This document shows positions 16,204 to 24,624 of a DNA stretch of 64,000 nt, in pieces. The number at the start of each line of letters is the position of its first letter. Position 1 is the stretch's first letter. Where the stretch lies: the NCBI GenBank assembly GCA_039820585.1, contig JBCBPV010000011.1, positions 9,390-73,389 on the forward strand, in the 5' to 3' direction. Position numbers and translations under genes: made by a program. The notes under the pieces were generated by a model. It was not told the DNA's origin and did no database searches. It saw only the letters and a program-made list of their open reading frames with translations. The DNA is from JBCBGF01 sp039820585. Lineage in GTDB: Bacteria; Pseudomonadota; Alphaproteobacteria; Rhodobacterales; Rhodobacteraceae.

Positions 16204-17459
16204 CATTCCCTCCCTGCCCAAGCCAGCCAGATTGCGGCGGTCCAGGTAAACGTGCCGCCGCCGGCGGGGGCGCCGGTTTGCGGATCGAAGTATTCGGCAA
16301 ATCCGTGTTTCGCGATAAGGCTCGCGGTGGCGTGGCGCAGGCGCTCAGCCTCGCGTCCGTGGCCCGCATCCGCCAATCCGATGCCGATGAGCGCGTTCAT
16401 CATCCCCCAGGTGGGCCCCCGCCAATAGCGTTGGGCGTCAAAGCGGTCGGACGCCGGGTCATGGCTCGGCACCGGGAACTGGACGGCATCCCAGACGCGG
16501 GTGATCTGATCCAGCATCCGCGCGTCGTCGATCCCGCCATACCAGCAGAGAAATGACGCGTTTGAGACGCAGCCTGCAAACTGTTTGGCGCGGGTGTCAA
16601 AAGCATCATAGGCGCCGATGCCGGGGTTCCACAGCGTGGCCGCTCCTTGGGTTAGTGTCTCGACCCAACCCTCGATCTCGGCCACCTCTTCGCCCAGTTC
16701 CCGGCCCATCCAGATCAGATCACGATGGGCGCGCATCAGGATGAAAGTCATGGTGGGATCGGCCACGCGGAACGGGTTCTCGGCCCGCAGCGCGGCCTGA
16801 TCCCACCCCAACCTGCGGCCCTGCTGCACGAGCCAGATATACCTATCGTAGTCGTACTTGGTGGGCCGCATGGCGGCATCTACGTGGGACGTATCGCGGC
16901 GCGTGTATTGCCCCACACCCTCTGGGTCGATCCCCGCCATGGCCCCATCCCAATCGGGCGCATTGTCCCGGCCCGCTTCCCACGGGTGGCTGATGCAGAC
17001 CGCGCCGTTTTCCGTGCGCCAGTCCATAAACCAGCGATGCCAGGCAAGGAGTTTGGAATAAAGCGTGCGGGCGTGGGGTGCGCCGCCCGCCAGGTCGGCC
17101 TCCCAGATCGCGCGGACGAAGGTGGCGGCCACCGGCGGCTGGCTGATCCCCGAAGACGGGATCGGCCCGCACCCGTCCGTTCCCCAGACATCGGGCCCGG
17201 GAAAGTACCCGGGATCATCTTTGTGAAACAGGATGTGCGGCACCATGCCGTCCGGCCATTGGCCGGAAAACAGCGTCTCGACTTCGGCCCATGCACGATC
17301 CACATCAAAGGTCGCAAACCCCCAGGCGGCAAAGGCGCTGTCCCAGTTCCATTGATATGGATAAAGGCCATCGGTCGGCACAGTATACCCGCCCCGATCA
17401 TTGGCCGACAGGATCGCGCGCGCCTGTTCGTCGAGCGTGATTGTGTCGGTGCCGCTCAT
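16203..17459 (-). CDS. GH63-like glycosidase (glucosyl/mannosylglycerate hydrolase-like)
   Basis: 418 residues, cytoplasmic (no signal peptide). An (alpha/alpha)6 barrel is indicated by repeated helical motifs: LYPYQWNWDSAFAAWGFATF, LFSGQWPDGMVPHILFHKDD, GISQPPVAATFVRAIWEADL, HPWEAGRDNAPDWDGAM, YWRGPTWGMMNALIGIGLAD and a closing AEYFDPQTG. This combination matches the mannosylglycerate/glucosylglycerate hydrolase group near GH63. It sits between permease and ATPase genes, so it probably hydrolyses the imported substrate in the cytoplasm, plausibly a glycosylated compatible solute or an alpha-glucoside. Precise specificity cannot be read from sequence. Confidence 0.8.
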   Translation of the reverse strand: MSGTDTITLDEQARAILSANDRGGYTVPTDGLYPYQWNWDSAFAAWGFATFDVDRAWAEVETLFSGQWPDGMVPHILFHKDDPGYFPGPDVWGTDGCGPIPSSGISQPPVAATFVRAIWEADLAGGAPHARTLYSKLLAWHRWFMDWRTENGAVCISHPWEAGRDNAPDWDGAMAGIDPEGVGQYTRRDTSHVDAAMRPTKYDYDRYIWLVQQGRRLGWDQAALRAENPFRVADPTMTFILMRAHRDLIWMGRELGEEVAEIEGWVETLTQGAATLWNPGIGAYDAFDTRAKQFAGCVSNASFLCWYGGIDDARMLDQITRVWDAVQFPVPSHDPASDRFDAQRYWRGPTWGMMNALIGIGLADAGHGREAERLRHATASLIAKHGFAEYFDPQTGAPAGGGTFTWTAAIWLAWAGRE

Positions 17460-18685
17460 CCCTTCACACTCCCTGCTGTGAGACCCTTGGTCATGAATCG
17501 CTCGAGCCCCAGAAAGATCAGCATGATCGGCACGGTGGCGATGACCGAACCGGCCATCAGATGCTCACGTGGAATTTCCGACGAATTCAGGCTGGCAACC
17601 CCTCTGGTCAGGGTGAACTTCGACGGATCGTCGAGCAGCATGAAGGCCAGCAGGAACTCATTCCAGGCGATCATGAAGACATAGAGGCTGACCGAGGCGA
17701 GTGCGGGCAGTGACAGCGGCAACGTGATCTTCCAGATCACGGCGAGGCGCGACAGGCCATCCATAAGCCCCGCCTCCTCGACCTCGGCCGGAAGCCCGCG
17801 GAAATAGCCCTGCAGCATATAGAGCGCCACGGGGATCGTCGTGACAGGATAGATCAGGATGATCCCCAGGATCGAGTTACGCAGCCCGGTCATCGAAAAC
17901 GCGATGTAGATCGGCAGCGCGAGCACGATCATCGGCACCATGTAGATGAGTAGGATCGAACGTGAGAACGCCGCCCGCCCCTGAAACCGAAGCCGTGCGA
18001 CGGCATAGGCACCGGGAATGCTGAAGGCGAGCGTGATCAGAACGGTCAGCACCGAGACATAGAAAGAGGTCCAAAGGTAGCTGCCGAAGTTGAACTGGCC
18101 GAAGAGTTCCGAGTAGCTGCGGAACATGTCCCAGCCCCGGCCCACGTCGAGCGTGAAGTCGAGCGGGTTTTGCAACAGCGCGGCCTGGCTTTTCACGCTG
18201 GTCATCACCATCACGTAGAACGGGATGATCACGATCGCGGTGAAAAACACATAGCCGAAACCGGTGAGAAAGCGGATCGTAGCCTCCTCAAACTCATGCC
18301 GTGTGGCTTTGCCGAAGGGCAACCCGTCGAGCATGACGTGAAGCGGCCAGGCGGCAGAGACCCCCAGAATGGCCCAGCCAATGGCAATGGTCGCAAGCGA
18401 GGTCTCCGGCGGTCCGAAGATCGCGGGGCGAAACAAGAGGAACGCCGCCACCGGCAGCACACCCAAGATCACCCCGGTGATAATCCGCGACGACCGCGAC
18501 CGGTCGCCATCGGGCAACCACACAAAGCCCAGCCATGCGCCAAGGATCAGCGCCGAAAGGCCAGAGGGTGCCACCGCCTCGCCCGTCGAAAACGACATCG
18601 CCATGCAGGCGATGACCGCCATCACAAACGTCCAGAGCGCGCCGATGACGGGGCCGGTCACATAGCCATAGCGCAGCATGTTCAT
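17456..18685 (-). CDS. Carbohydrate ABC permease (MalG type) with extended N-terminus
   Basis: 409 residues, about 130 longer than a standard MalG-type subunit. The C-terminal 280 residues carry the usual six membrane helices and the EAA loop (EEAGLMDGLSRLAVIWKITL) that contacts the ATPase, ending MTKGLTAGSVKG. The first 130 residues add about four further hydrophobic segments (VIGALWTFVMAVIACMAMSF, ALILGAWLGFVWL, IITGVILGVLPVAAFLLF, LATIAIGWAILGVSAAWPL). It overlaps the glycosidase gene by ATGA. The role of the extra helices is unknown. Confidence 0.9.
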   Translation of the reverse strand: MNMLRYGYVTGPVIGALWTFVMAVIACMAMSFSTGEAVAPSGLSALILGAWLGFVWLPDGDRSRSSRIITGVILGVLPVAAFLLFRPAIFGPPETSLATIAIGWAILGVSAAWPLHVMLDGLPFGKATRHEFEEATIRFLTGFGYVFFTAIVIIPFYVMVMTSVKSQAALLQNPLDFTLDVGRGWDMFRSYSELFGQFNFGSYLWTSFYVSVLTVLITLAFSIPGAYAVARLRFQGRAAFSRSILLIYMVPMIVLALPIYIAFSMTGLRNSILGIILIYPVTTIPVALYMLQGYFRGLPAEVEEAGLMDGLSRLAVIWKITLPLSLPALASVSLYVFMIAWNEFLLAFMLLDDPSKFTLTRGVASLNSSEIPREHLMAGSVIATVPIMLIFLGLERFMTKGLTAGSVKG

Positions 18686-18703
18686 GGCCGGCCCACTTCA
18701 ATT

Positions 18704-18727
18704 AGGCAAAAATACTCCCGCCGGGGG
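18704..18727 (-). repeat. 3'-end repeat variant after the MalF-type permease gene
   Basis: On the minus strand the sequence reads CCCCCGGCGGGAGTATTTTT then GCC, beginning 11 bases past the stop at 18738. It resembles the GGGATATTT/GACCAAA arms elsewhere in the window. The CCCCCGGCGGG part can form a small hairpin followed by a T-rich run, so partial termination between the two permease genes is possible. Confidence 0.5.
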
Positions 18728-18737
18728 CATAAACACT

Positions 18738-19985
18738 TCATAGCCCTTCCTCCCGACTGATGAAGCGGAAGAAGAAGTAGCTGAAGATCAGAAGGCAGCC
18801 GAAGATCACCACCGCCACCGCCGCGCCTGCCCCGATGTTCGACACGGCGAAGGCCTGTTCGTAGACGTTCACCGTTAGCGTCCGGGTGCCCGCGTTGCCG
18901 CCCGTGAGCAGGAAGATGTCGTCGAACTTGTTGAAGGTCCAAATGAAGCGCAACAGGAACAGGACCGACAGAATCCCCAGCAGTTGAGGCAGCGACAGGA
19001 ACCAGAACTTCTGGAACGGGGACGCACCGTCCATGTCCGCGGCCTCGTACATCGAGTGGTCGATGGATTGCATCCGGGCGAGAATGAATAGGAAGGACAA
19101 CGGGAAATAGCGCCAGATCTCGAACACCGTGACCATGATCAGCGCGAGCGGGCGTTGGCCGAAAAAGTTGATTGATCCTTGCGTGACGCCCATCTGAATC
19201 AGAAGCGCATTGACCGAGCCGGAAAACGGATCGAACAGGTTCACCCATGTGAACGCGACGGCGATCACCGGCGCAACGTACGGAAACAGAAACAGCCCGC
19301 GCAGAATGCCTTGGCCCTTGAAGGATTTATTCAGAAGCATCGCGGCGAACAGCCCAAAGACCAGCGCGCCGATGGTGCCGACGATGGTGTAGAACATCGT
19401 GGCGTAAAACACCTTCAAGAACTCATTGCCGTCGAAGACACGGGCGAAGTTTTCAAAGGTGAATTCGGAATTGGTCAGGATGTTCTCGGCCCGCCCGGTC
19501 ACGGTAGGCAGGCTGTCTTCGATGGCCACCTCCAGCGCGGCGGGGTCGGCCTGCAGGGTCACGGGGATTTCCAGCGTTTCGCGAAAGCCGCCCTCGATAT
19601 CGCCGAAGTCACAGGTCAGCGCGCGACCGTCGGCCTCACATGGCGCGGGCGGCGCACCGTCGAGCACCACACCTTCGGGCAGGATGTCAGTCAGGACCAC
19701 CCCTTCGATAGGGGCGTCCTGGCTGGAGTTTCGTATGCGGTAGCGGATCTCGGCCGCGTCGCCCACGGCCTCGGGGCGTCCGCGCAGGTCTTCGCGGGCC
19801 ACCACTTCGGGGGCGCGCAGGTCGGCGAGGCCCACCGGTTTGAACGAGATCCAGAAGATCGACAGAAGCGGCAGGATCACAACCAAAGAGACAATGAAGA
19901 TCGTCGGGAACAACAGACCCCAGGCAAGCCGGGCCTCGCGGCGCCCAAGGGGCCCCGTCCCTTTCGGGGGTGTCGCAGGTGTCAT
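18738..19985 (-). CDS. Carbohydrate ABC permease (MalF type) with DUF11-like periplasmic insert
   Basis: 415 residues. Helix 1 is about residues 21-46; after it comes a 120-residue periplasmic segment (about 55-170) that reads like a DUF11/Ig-like beta domain (EIRYRIRNSSQDAPIEGVVL, TDILPEGVVLDGAPPAPCEA, LTCDFGDIEGGFRETLEIPV) with two Cys that could form a disulphide. The remaining chain is a normal MalF-type core with the EAA loop MYEAADMDGASPFQKFWFLS and C-terminal helices. GGAG precedes the ATG. In E. coli MalF a different periplasmic loop (P2) contacts the binding protein; a comparable docking role is an inference. Confidence 0.9.
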   Translation of the reverse strand: MTPATPPKGTGPLGRREARLAWGLLFPTIFIVSLVVILPLLSIFWISFKPVGLADLRAPEVVAREDLRGRPEAVGDAAEIRYRIRNSSQDAPIEGVVLTDILPEGVVLDGAPPAPCEADGRALTCDFGDIEGGFRETLEIPVTLQADPAALEVAIEDSLPTVTGRAENILTNSEFTFENFARVFDGNEFLKVFYATMFYTIVGTIGALVFGLFAAMLLNKSFKGQGILRGLFLFPYVAPVIAVAFTWVNLFDPFSGSVNALLIQMGVTQGSINFFGQRPLALIMVTVFEIWRYFPLSFLFILARMQSIDHSMYEAADMDGASPFQKFWFLSLPQLLGILSVLFLLRFIWTFNKFDDIFLLTGGNAGTRTLTVNVYEQAFAVSNIGAGAAVAVVIFGCLLIFSYFFFRFISREEGL

Positions 19986-20052
19986 CGCCAGTCTCCGTCA
20001 GCGGATCTGATGGGTCGCAGCCCCGATGCGATGTCCAGGGCTGCGCGGGCGC

Positions 20053-21414
20053 TTACTCGATGGCCGCCAGTTCATCATTCATCGCGGCCACCGCGGCGGC
20101 GGCATCAATTTCGCCGTCGATGTATTGGCGCACGATGCGGTTGATCGGCTGGGCATTGATCATCTTGGACGCCAGCGCCAACTGCCCTTCCGAGACACCC
20201 CAGCGCTGGGCCACGTTCAGACCGCCGACGATCTCATCGATCATCTCTTGGGCGTAAAGGTCGCCCAGCGGCGCGCGGCGGTCCACGCCCACGTCAAGCG
20301 CGGCCCAGGCTTCCTGGAACTTGCCTGGCTCATCCATTGTTCCCGTGCGGACCGGGAACTTGCCCTCGGGCGCGATCGACAGCGTCTGGGTATAGCCGTC
20401 ATCCATCGAGAATTTCACGAACTCCATCGCGGCATCGGTGTCGGCGTCAGACGTGATCCCGAAATAGCGGATGTCGGCCCAGGCCGCGCCATCGGGGTTC
20501 GAGGGGCCGGCGAAGTTGGTGACGATGCCCGTCGCCGCTGCCAGATCGCGGGTGGTCGGGTCATCATTGATCGTCGGCGGGGCGCTATCGCGCAGACCGG
20601 CGAGTTCATCGAGGATGAAGGGCGACCAGATGATCATCGCAGCGCGGCCTGCGAAATAGAGCTCACGCGACTGCTGCCAGAACAGCTCCCCCGGGGGGGA
20701 GGCTTCGGCGATCGCTTTGTAGAATTCCAGCACTTCGGTGGTTGCGGCTTCATCAAGGGGCGCAAAGCCATCCTGGTTGACTGGGGACACGCCGTTGGCG
20801 AGGAAAACGTGTTCCAACACCTGGCTCATGAAGTTCTCGTCCACCTTGGTGGCGGCGACGAAACCATACAGATCCGGCGGGCTGTGCAGGGCCTCAATCG
20901 CGGCCAGCACGTTGGCATAGGTTGTGGGCGCTTCGAGCCCTGCAGCATCGAACAGGTCCTTGCGGTAGACCAGCATCTGCGTCCAGCCGTCCACGGGCAC
21001 CGAGGCAAAACCGTCTTCCGTGGCCGCCATGCTCAGCGCCCCGGAGGCAAAGGTGTCGCCCCCCAGCTCTTCGATCACGTCCGTGGCTGCGTCGGTATCA
21101 AGAATTCCGGCTTCGGCCCAAGGCAGAGCATATTGCAGTGTGTGATAAATCACATCGGGCAGGTCGCCTGCCGCGAAGGCGGCGGTGGCGCGGGTGCCCA
21201 GATCATTTTCACTGACGGGGATAACCTCGACAGCGGTGCCCGTGGCAGCTTCGAACTGTGCGGCCATTTCTTGTTGCTTGGCCAGACGCTCGGGCTGTTC
21301 TTCGGTGGTCCAGAAGCGGATCGTGTCCGCCGAAACGCCAACCGCGGACAGGGTCAGCGCAAGTGCCGCGCCCGCCAGAAGCCGGCTGGTGGTCGATTTG
21401 AGGTGATAGGTCAT
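20053..21414 (-). CDS. Extracellular sugar-binding protein of the ABC transporter
   Basis: 453 residues. A Sec signal peptide (TSRLLAGAALALTLSAVGVS, cleavage near Ala29) precedes a family 1 solute-binding protein: DTIRFWTTEEQPERL, AFAAGDLPDVIYHTLQYALP, GFASVPVDGWTQMLVYRKDL, AFAPLDEAAT-like and FAGRAAMIIWSPF segments. These bind oligosaccharides or polyols in the periplasm and deliver them to the two permeases. The start overlaps the lacI stop by ATGA; AGGGAGGAC is the ribosome site. Second gene of the operon. Confidence 0.92.
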   Translation of the reverse strand: MTYHLKSTTSRLLAGAALALTLSAVGVSADTIRFWTTEEQPERLAKQQEMAAQFEAATGTAVEVIPVSENDLGTRATAAFAAGDLPDVIYHTLQYALPWAEAGILDTDAATDVIEELGGDTFASGALSMAATEDGFASVPVDGWTQMLVYRKDLFDAAGLEAPTTYANVLAAIEALHSPPDLYGFVAATKVDENFMSQVLEHVFLANGVSPVNQDGFAPLDEAATTEVLEFYKAIAEASPPGELFWQQSRELYFAGRAAMIIWSPFILDELAGLRDSAPPTINDDPTTRDLAAATGIVTNFAGPSNPDGAAWADIRYFGITSDADTDAAMEFVKFSMDDGYTQTLSIAPEGKFPVRTGTMDEPGKFQEAWAALDVGVDRRAPLGDLYAQEMIDEIVGGLNVAQRWGVSEGQLALASKMINAQPINRIVRQYIDGEIDAAAAVAAMNDELAAIE

Positions 21415-22541
21415 TGGTGTCCTCCCTTGGATGTCTGACCGGTATGCGCCGCAATGCGTTTTGCGAGCGCGGTGGATGAAAGTGCGGGCGGCCCGTCCGA
21501 GCCGCGGGCGACGAGATGCGCATGCGCAAACTCACGCAGCGCCTCGGGCGCTTCGCCGCGGATTAGACGGATGAGCAACGCGGCGAGCCGGACCCCCGCC
21601 GCGCGGGTATCGACCGAAAATGTCGTGAGCGGCGGCTGGGCATAGGCGCCTTCGGGGATGCCGTCGTAAGCAATGATCGACAGGTCCTGACCGATGGTCA
21701 GCCCCAGCGTGTCGGCGGCGCGGTAGGCGCCAAGCGCGGCTTCGTCGGTGGCATAGACGATGGCTGTGGGCGGTTGGGAAAGGCGCATCAGCGACAGGGT
21801 GGCGGCGGTGCCATCCATGCTAAGACGGCTGTTGGTGCGGATCAGGGTGCGGTCAACGACGAGCCCTGCAGCCTCAAGCCCGCGTTCATAGCCCGCCTGG
21901 CGCAGGCCGCAAAAGTTGTATTCCTGCCCGCCATTGACGAACCCGATCCGCCGATGCCCCTGCCCCACCAGCCGGGTTACAGCGCCCTGCATCGCGTCCT
22001 CGCCCAGGATGTCGAACCAGGCACAGCCGCTGTCATCGCCGGTGCGCCCGTAAAGGACGAAAGGCACGCCTTCTTCGCGCAGAAACCCGATGCGGGGGTC
22101 GTTTGTCAGGGTGCGGGGCAGGATGAAACCGTCGGCTTTGCGTTCGGACACCATGCGCCCGATGGTTTCCAGCATGTGGTCATCTGAATTGGCAGTGGCG
22201 ACGGCAAGCGTCCAGTTTTCGGTACTGGCGGTCATGGTCAGCCCGGCGAGGAAATCGGTCAGAAAGGGACCGTGGGCATCATGTTCGCTGATCTGCAGGA
22301 CCAGGCCGATGGACCGCACGCGGCCCGTGCGGATCGCCTGGGCATGGGCAAGCGGGATATATCCCTTGGCCTCGGCGGCGCGCACAACACGTTTGCGCGT
22401 CCTCTCCGAGATGTCGGGGTATCCGTTCAGTGCGCGTGACACAGTGCCTTTTGTCACGCCCAGCGTCTCGGCCAGATCCGAGATCGTGACGCGTGGCTTC
22501 CGGCGACTGCCCGCGACCGTATCCGCGGCCTTAGTGAGCAG
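21411..22541 (-). CDS. LacI-family repressor, probable CTG start
   Basis: The LacI helix-turn-helix (VTISDLAETLGVTKGTVSRA, then LNGYPDISERTRKRVVRAAE) is complete only if translation begins upstream of the GTG at 22457, because that GTG lies inside the recognition region. No in-frame ATG, GTG or TTG exists further upstream before the ribosome site; a CTG at 22539-22541 follows GGGAGG by 7 bases and gives 376 residues with a 17-residue leader. The effector domain is a periplasmic-binding fold (SIGLVLQISEHDAHGPFLTD, GFVNGGQEYNFCGLRQAGYE, AIVYATDEAALGAYRAADTL). It heads the ABC operon and probably represses it through the palindrome at 22573-22588. Confidence 0.88.
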   Translation of the reverse strand: MLTKAADTVAGSRRKPRVTISDLAETLGVTKGTVSRALNGYPDISERTRKRVVRAAEAKGYIPLAHAQAIRTGRVRSIGLVLQISEHDAHGPFLTDFLAGLTMTASTENWTLAVATANSDDHMLETIGRMVSERKADGFILPRTLTNDPRIGFLREEGVPFVLYGRTGDDSGCAWFDILGEDAMQGAVTRLVGQGHRRIGFVNGGQEYNFCGLRQAGYERGLEAAGLVVDRTLIRTNSRLSMDGTAATLSLMRLSQPPTAIVYATDEAALGAYRAADTLGLTIGQDLSIIAYDGIPEGAYAQPPLTTFSVDTRAAGVRLAALLIRLIRGEAPEALREFAHAHLVARGSDGPPALSSTALAKRIAAHTGQTSKGGHQ

Positions 22542-22572
22542 TTGATATCCTCCCTGCTGTGTATTTGCCGGT

Positions 22573-22588
22573 CCGAAACCGGTTTCGG
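22573..22588. promoter_or_regulatory. Perfect 16-bp palindrome, LacI-type operator
   Basis: CCGAAACCGGTTTCGG has the central CG and symmetric arms of LacI/GalR operators. It lies 32 bases upstream of the proposed start of the lacI-like gene, within the only long intergenic gap before the operon, so negative autoregulation is likely. Confidence 0.75.
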
Positions 22589-22707
22589 CAAGAGGTTTTT
22601 CGCGTGGGGCACAACACTGGGCCGAATTTATGGGTGGGTTAACCCACCATTAAGCTTAAGCGCGCATTACCGAGAACCAGAGAATTCAGCTTAAATGGGC
22701 CTTTGCG

Positions 22708-23124
22708 ATGCGTCTGATCCTGATCTTTACGGTTGCCCTTGCAGTCTGGCTGCCTGCCCCGCGTGCGGATGCCGCGGTGTTGCGTGGCCCGGGCTATGCG
22801 GCGGCTGTGACCATGCCAACCGAATTGCCCAATGGGCGGCGGTGGTTCTTCGCCATCATTGAACCGAAGGACTGGCGCGTCTGGCGGCGCGATGTGGCGC
22901 CGTGGCGGAGGGCCTTCGTCCTGGTCTTGCCAGAACGGGTGAAGCGGCGCTATCCCGTGGTCGTGCTGATGCGGTTCAATCGCAACGCGCCTGAGCCCGA
23001 ACCGGAACCTGTCGAGCCACCCCCCGCCGTTACGCCCCTGCCCGCGCCGTTTGGGTTCCTGTTGGCAGGGCTTGGGGTGTTTGCGTGGCTGAGGCGGCGT
23101 CAGTCCGCGTCAGCCACCCCCTGA
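22708..23124 (+). CDS. Small exported protein with VPLPA-CTERM-like tail
   Basis: 138 residues. N-terminal signal peptide (MRLILIFTVALAVWLPAPRA), a basic Trp/Arg-rich middle (EPKDWRVWRRDVAPWRRAF), a Pro/Glu linker (PEPEPEPVEPPPAV), and a C-terminal TPLPAPFGFLLAGLGVFAWL followed by RRR. That tail (short PLPA motif, one hydrophobic helix, Arg cluster) is the architecture of VPLPA-CTERM/PEP-CTERM sorting signals, which are processed by exosortases. No exosortase gene is in the window. Its last 25 bases overlap tctA, which is convergent. Function unknown. Confidence 0.7.
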   Translation: MRLILIFTVALAVWLPAPRADAAVLRGPGYAAAVTMPTELPNGRRWFFAIIEPKDWRVWRRDVAPWRRAFVLVLPERVKRRYPVVVLMRFNRNAPEPEPEPVEPPPAVTPLPAPFGFLLAGLGVFAWLRRRQSASATP

Positions 23125-24623
23125 GCTCGCAGCCGCGCCCGACGCGCGCGGTAGGCGGGCAGGAAGATCAAAAGACAGGCGAGCACCAAAAGACCTGTGG
23201 TCATCGGGCGTTCCCATAGGAACGCCGGTCCATCGTAGAGCTGCATGGCGCGCGCGAAGTTGTCTTCCAGCATCCGGCCCAGGATGAAACCGATGAGCAG
23301 CGGGGCCAGCGGATAGTCAGCGAAGCGCAGGACCGTGGCGATGACGCCGAAGCCAACGAGGAGCAAGAGTTCAGTGGCATTGTTCTGCCCGATATAGGCG
23401 CCCATCAACGTGAAGAAGAGTATGAAAGGGATCAGGTAGTTACGCGGCACCGCGAGAATCTTCGCGATATACGGGATGAGCGGCAGGTTCAGGATCAGAA
23501 GGACCAAGTTGCCTAGGTACATCGAGATGATGACGGCCCAGAAGATGTCGGGTTCATCAATCATCAGCCGCGGTCCGGGGCTGACGTTCAGTGCGATGAG
23601 GGCACCCAGCAGGATCGCGGTGGTGCCTGAGCCGGGGATGCCCAGCGTCAGAAGCGGCACGAAGGACCCGGTGCAGGCCGCGTTGTTGGCCGTCTCTGGC
23701 GCGGCAAGGCCTTTGACGGAGCCATTCCCAAACTGCTCCTGCTCTTCCTTGGGGGCGATGTTGCGTTCGACCGCATAGCCCAGGAAGGACGCGATGGTGG
23801 CACCTGCCCCGGGCAACACGCCGATGAGGAAGCCTTGGACCGATTGGCGACCGATCACGGGGATGATCGCGCGGGCCTCTTCGCGGGTGATGCGCAGGTC
23901 CTTGATCTCGCCGGTGGTCGAGCCGTCTTCTTGTTGCGAGCGTTTGGGGTCAAGGACGAGGTAGATCGCTTCGGGCAACGCGAACATCGCCATCGCGAGC
24001 GTGATGAAGCCAAAGCCCGATTGCAGGTCCATGATCCCGCCGGTGAAGCGCGGCAGGTTGAAAAGTGCACCTTCGCCTACCGTCGACATGATCAGGCCGA
24101 TGATCGTCATCAAAAGCGCTTTGAACACTTGGCCCGAGCCAGCGAAAGCGGCGATGGCGGAGAGGCCCACGACCATTAGCGCGAAGTACTCCGACGAATG
24201 GAACAAGAGCGCGACCGAGGCCAGCATAGGCGCGAAGATCAGCAAGAGCACCGCCCCGATTGTCCCGCCTGAGAAAGACGAAATCGCCGCGACCGTCAGC
24301 GCCTTGCCCGCCTTGCCCTGTCGCGCCAACGGGTAGCCGTCAAACGACGTGGCCACAGTGGAGGCGACGCCTGGCGCATTGATCAGGATTGAAGAAGTCG
24401 AGCCGCCGAAGATCGCGCCGTAATACACGCCTGCGAGCAGGATCAGCGCAGCAGAGGGATCGCCGATACCGATGGCCACTGGGATCATGATCGCGATGAT
24501 CGACATCGGGCCAAGGCCCGGCAGCATGCCGATGAAGGTGCCGATCAGGCAGCCGCCGATGATCATCAGGATGTTGGTAAATGAAAAGGCCGTGGACAGC
24601 CCAACCATCAAGCCTTCAAGCAT
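23100..24623 (-). CDS. tctA: Tripartite tricarboxylate transporter, large permease TctA
   Basis: 507 residues, about twelve membrane segments. Family landmarks: GTFIGMLPGLGPMSIIAIMI, GVYYGAIFGGSTSSILINAP and the second related loop NNAACTGSFVPLLTLGIPGS, the two Pro/Gly-rich re-entrant motifs of TctA. It is the ion-coupled channel subunit for a carboxylate captured by TctC. One base separates it from tctB. The substrate is unknown; the adjacent hydantoinase operon suggests a nitrogenous carboxylate or ureide, which is inference. Confidence 0.95.
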   Translation of the reverse strand: MLEGLMVGLSTAFSFTNILMIIGGCLIGTFIGMLPGLGPMSIIAIMIPVAIGIGDPSAALILLAGVYYGAIFGGSTSSILINAPGVASTVATSFDGYPLARQGKAGKALTVAAISSFSGGTIGAVLLLIFAPMLASVALLFHSSEYFALMVVGLSAIAAFAGSGQVFKALLMTIIGLIMSTVGEGALFNLPRFTGGIMDLQSGFGFITLAMAMFALPEAIYLVLDPKRSQQEDGSTTGEIKDLRITREEARAIIPVIGRQSVQGFLIGVLPGAGATIASFLGYAVERNIAPKEEQEQFGNGSVKGLAAPETANNAACTGSFVPLLTLGIPGSGTTAILLGALIALNVSPGPRLMIDEPDIFWAVIISMYLGNLVLLILNLPLIPYIAKILAVPRNYLIPFILFFTLMGAYIGQNNATELLLLVGFGVIATVLRFADYPLAPLLIGFILGRMLEDNFARAMQLYDGPAFLWERPMTTGLLVLACLLIFLPAYRARRARLRAQGVADAD

Positions 24624-24624
24624 C

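Noticed and set aside
20026..21438. 470-codon plus-strand frame over the sugar-binding-protein gene
   Set aside because: Antisense shadow; composition dominated by Gly, Arg and His, and the minus-strand gene has a signal peptide and family motifs.
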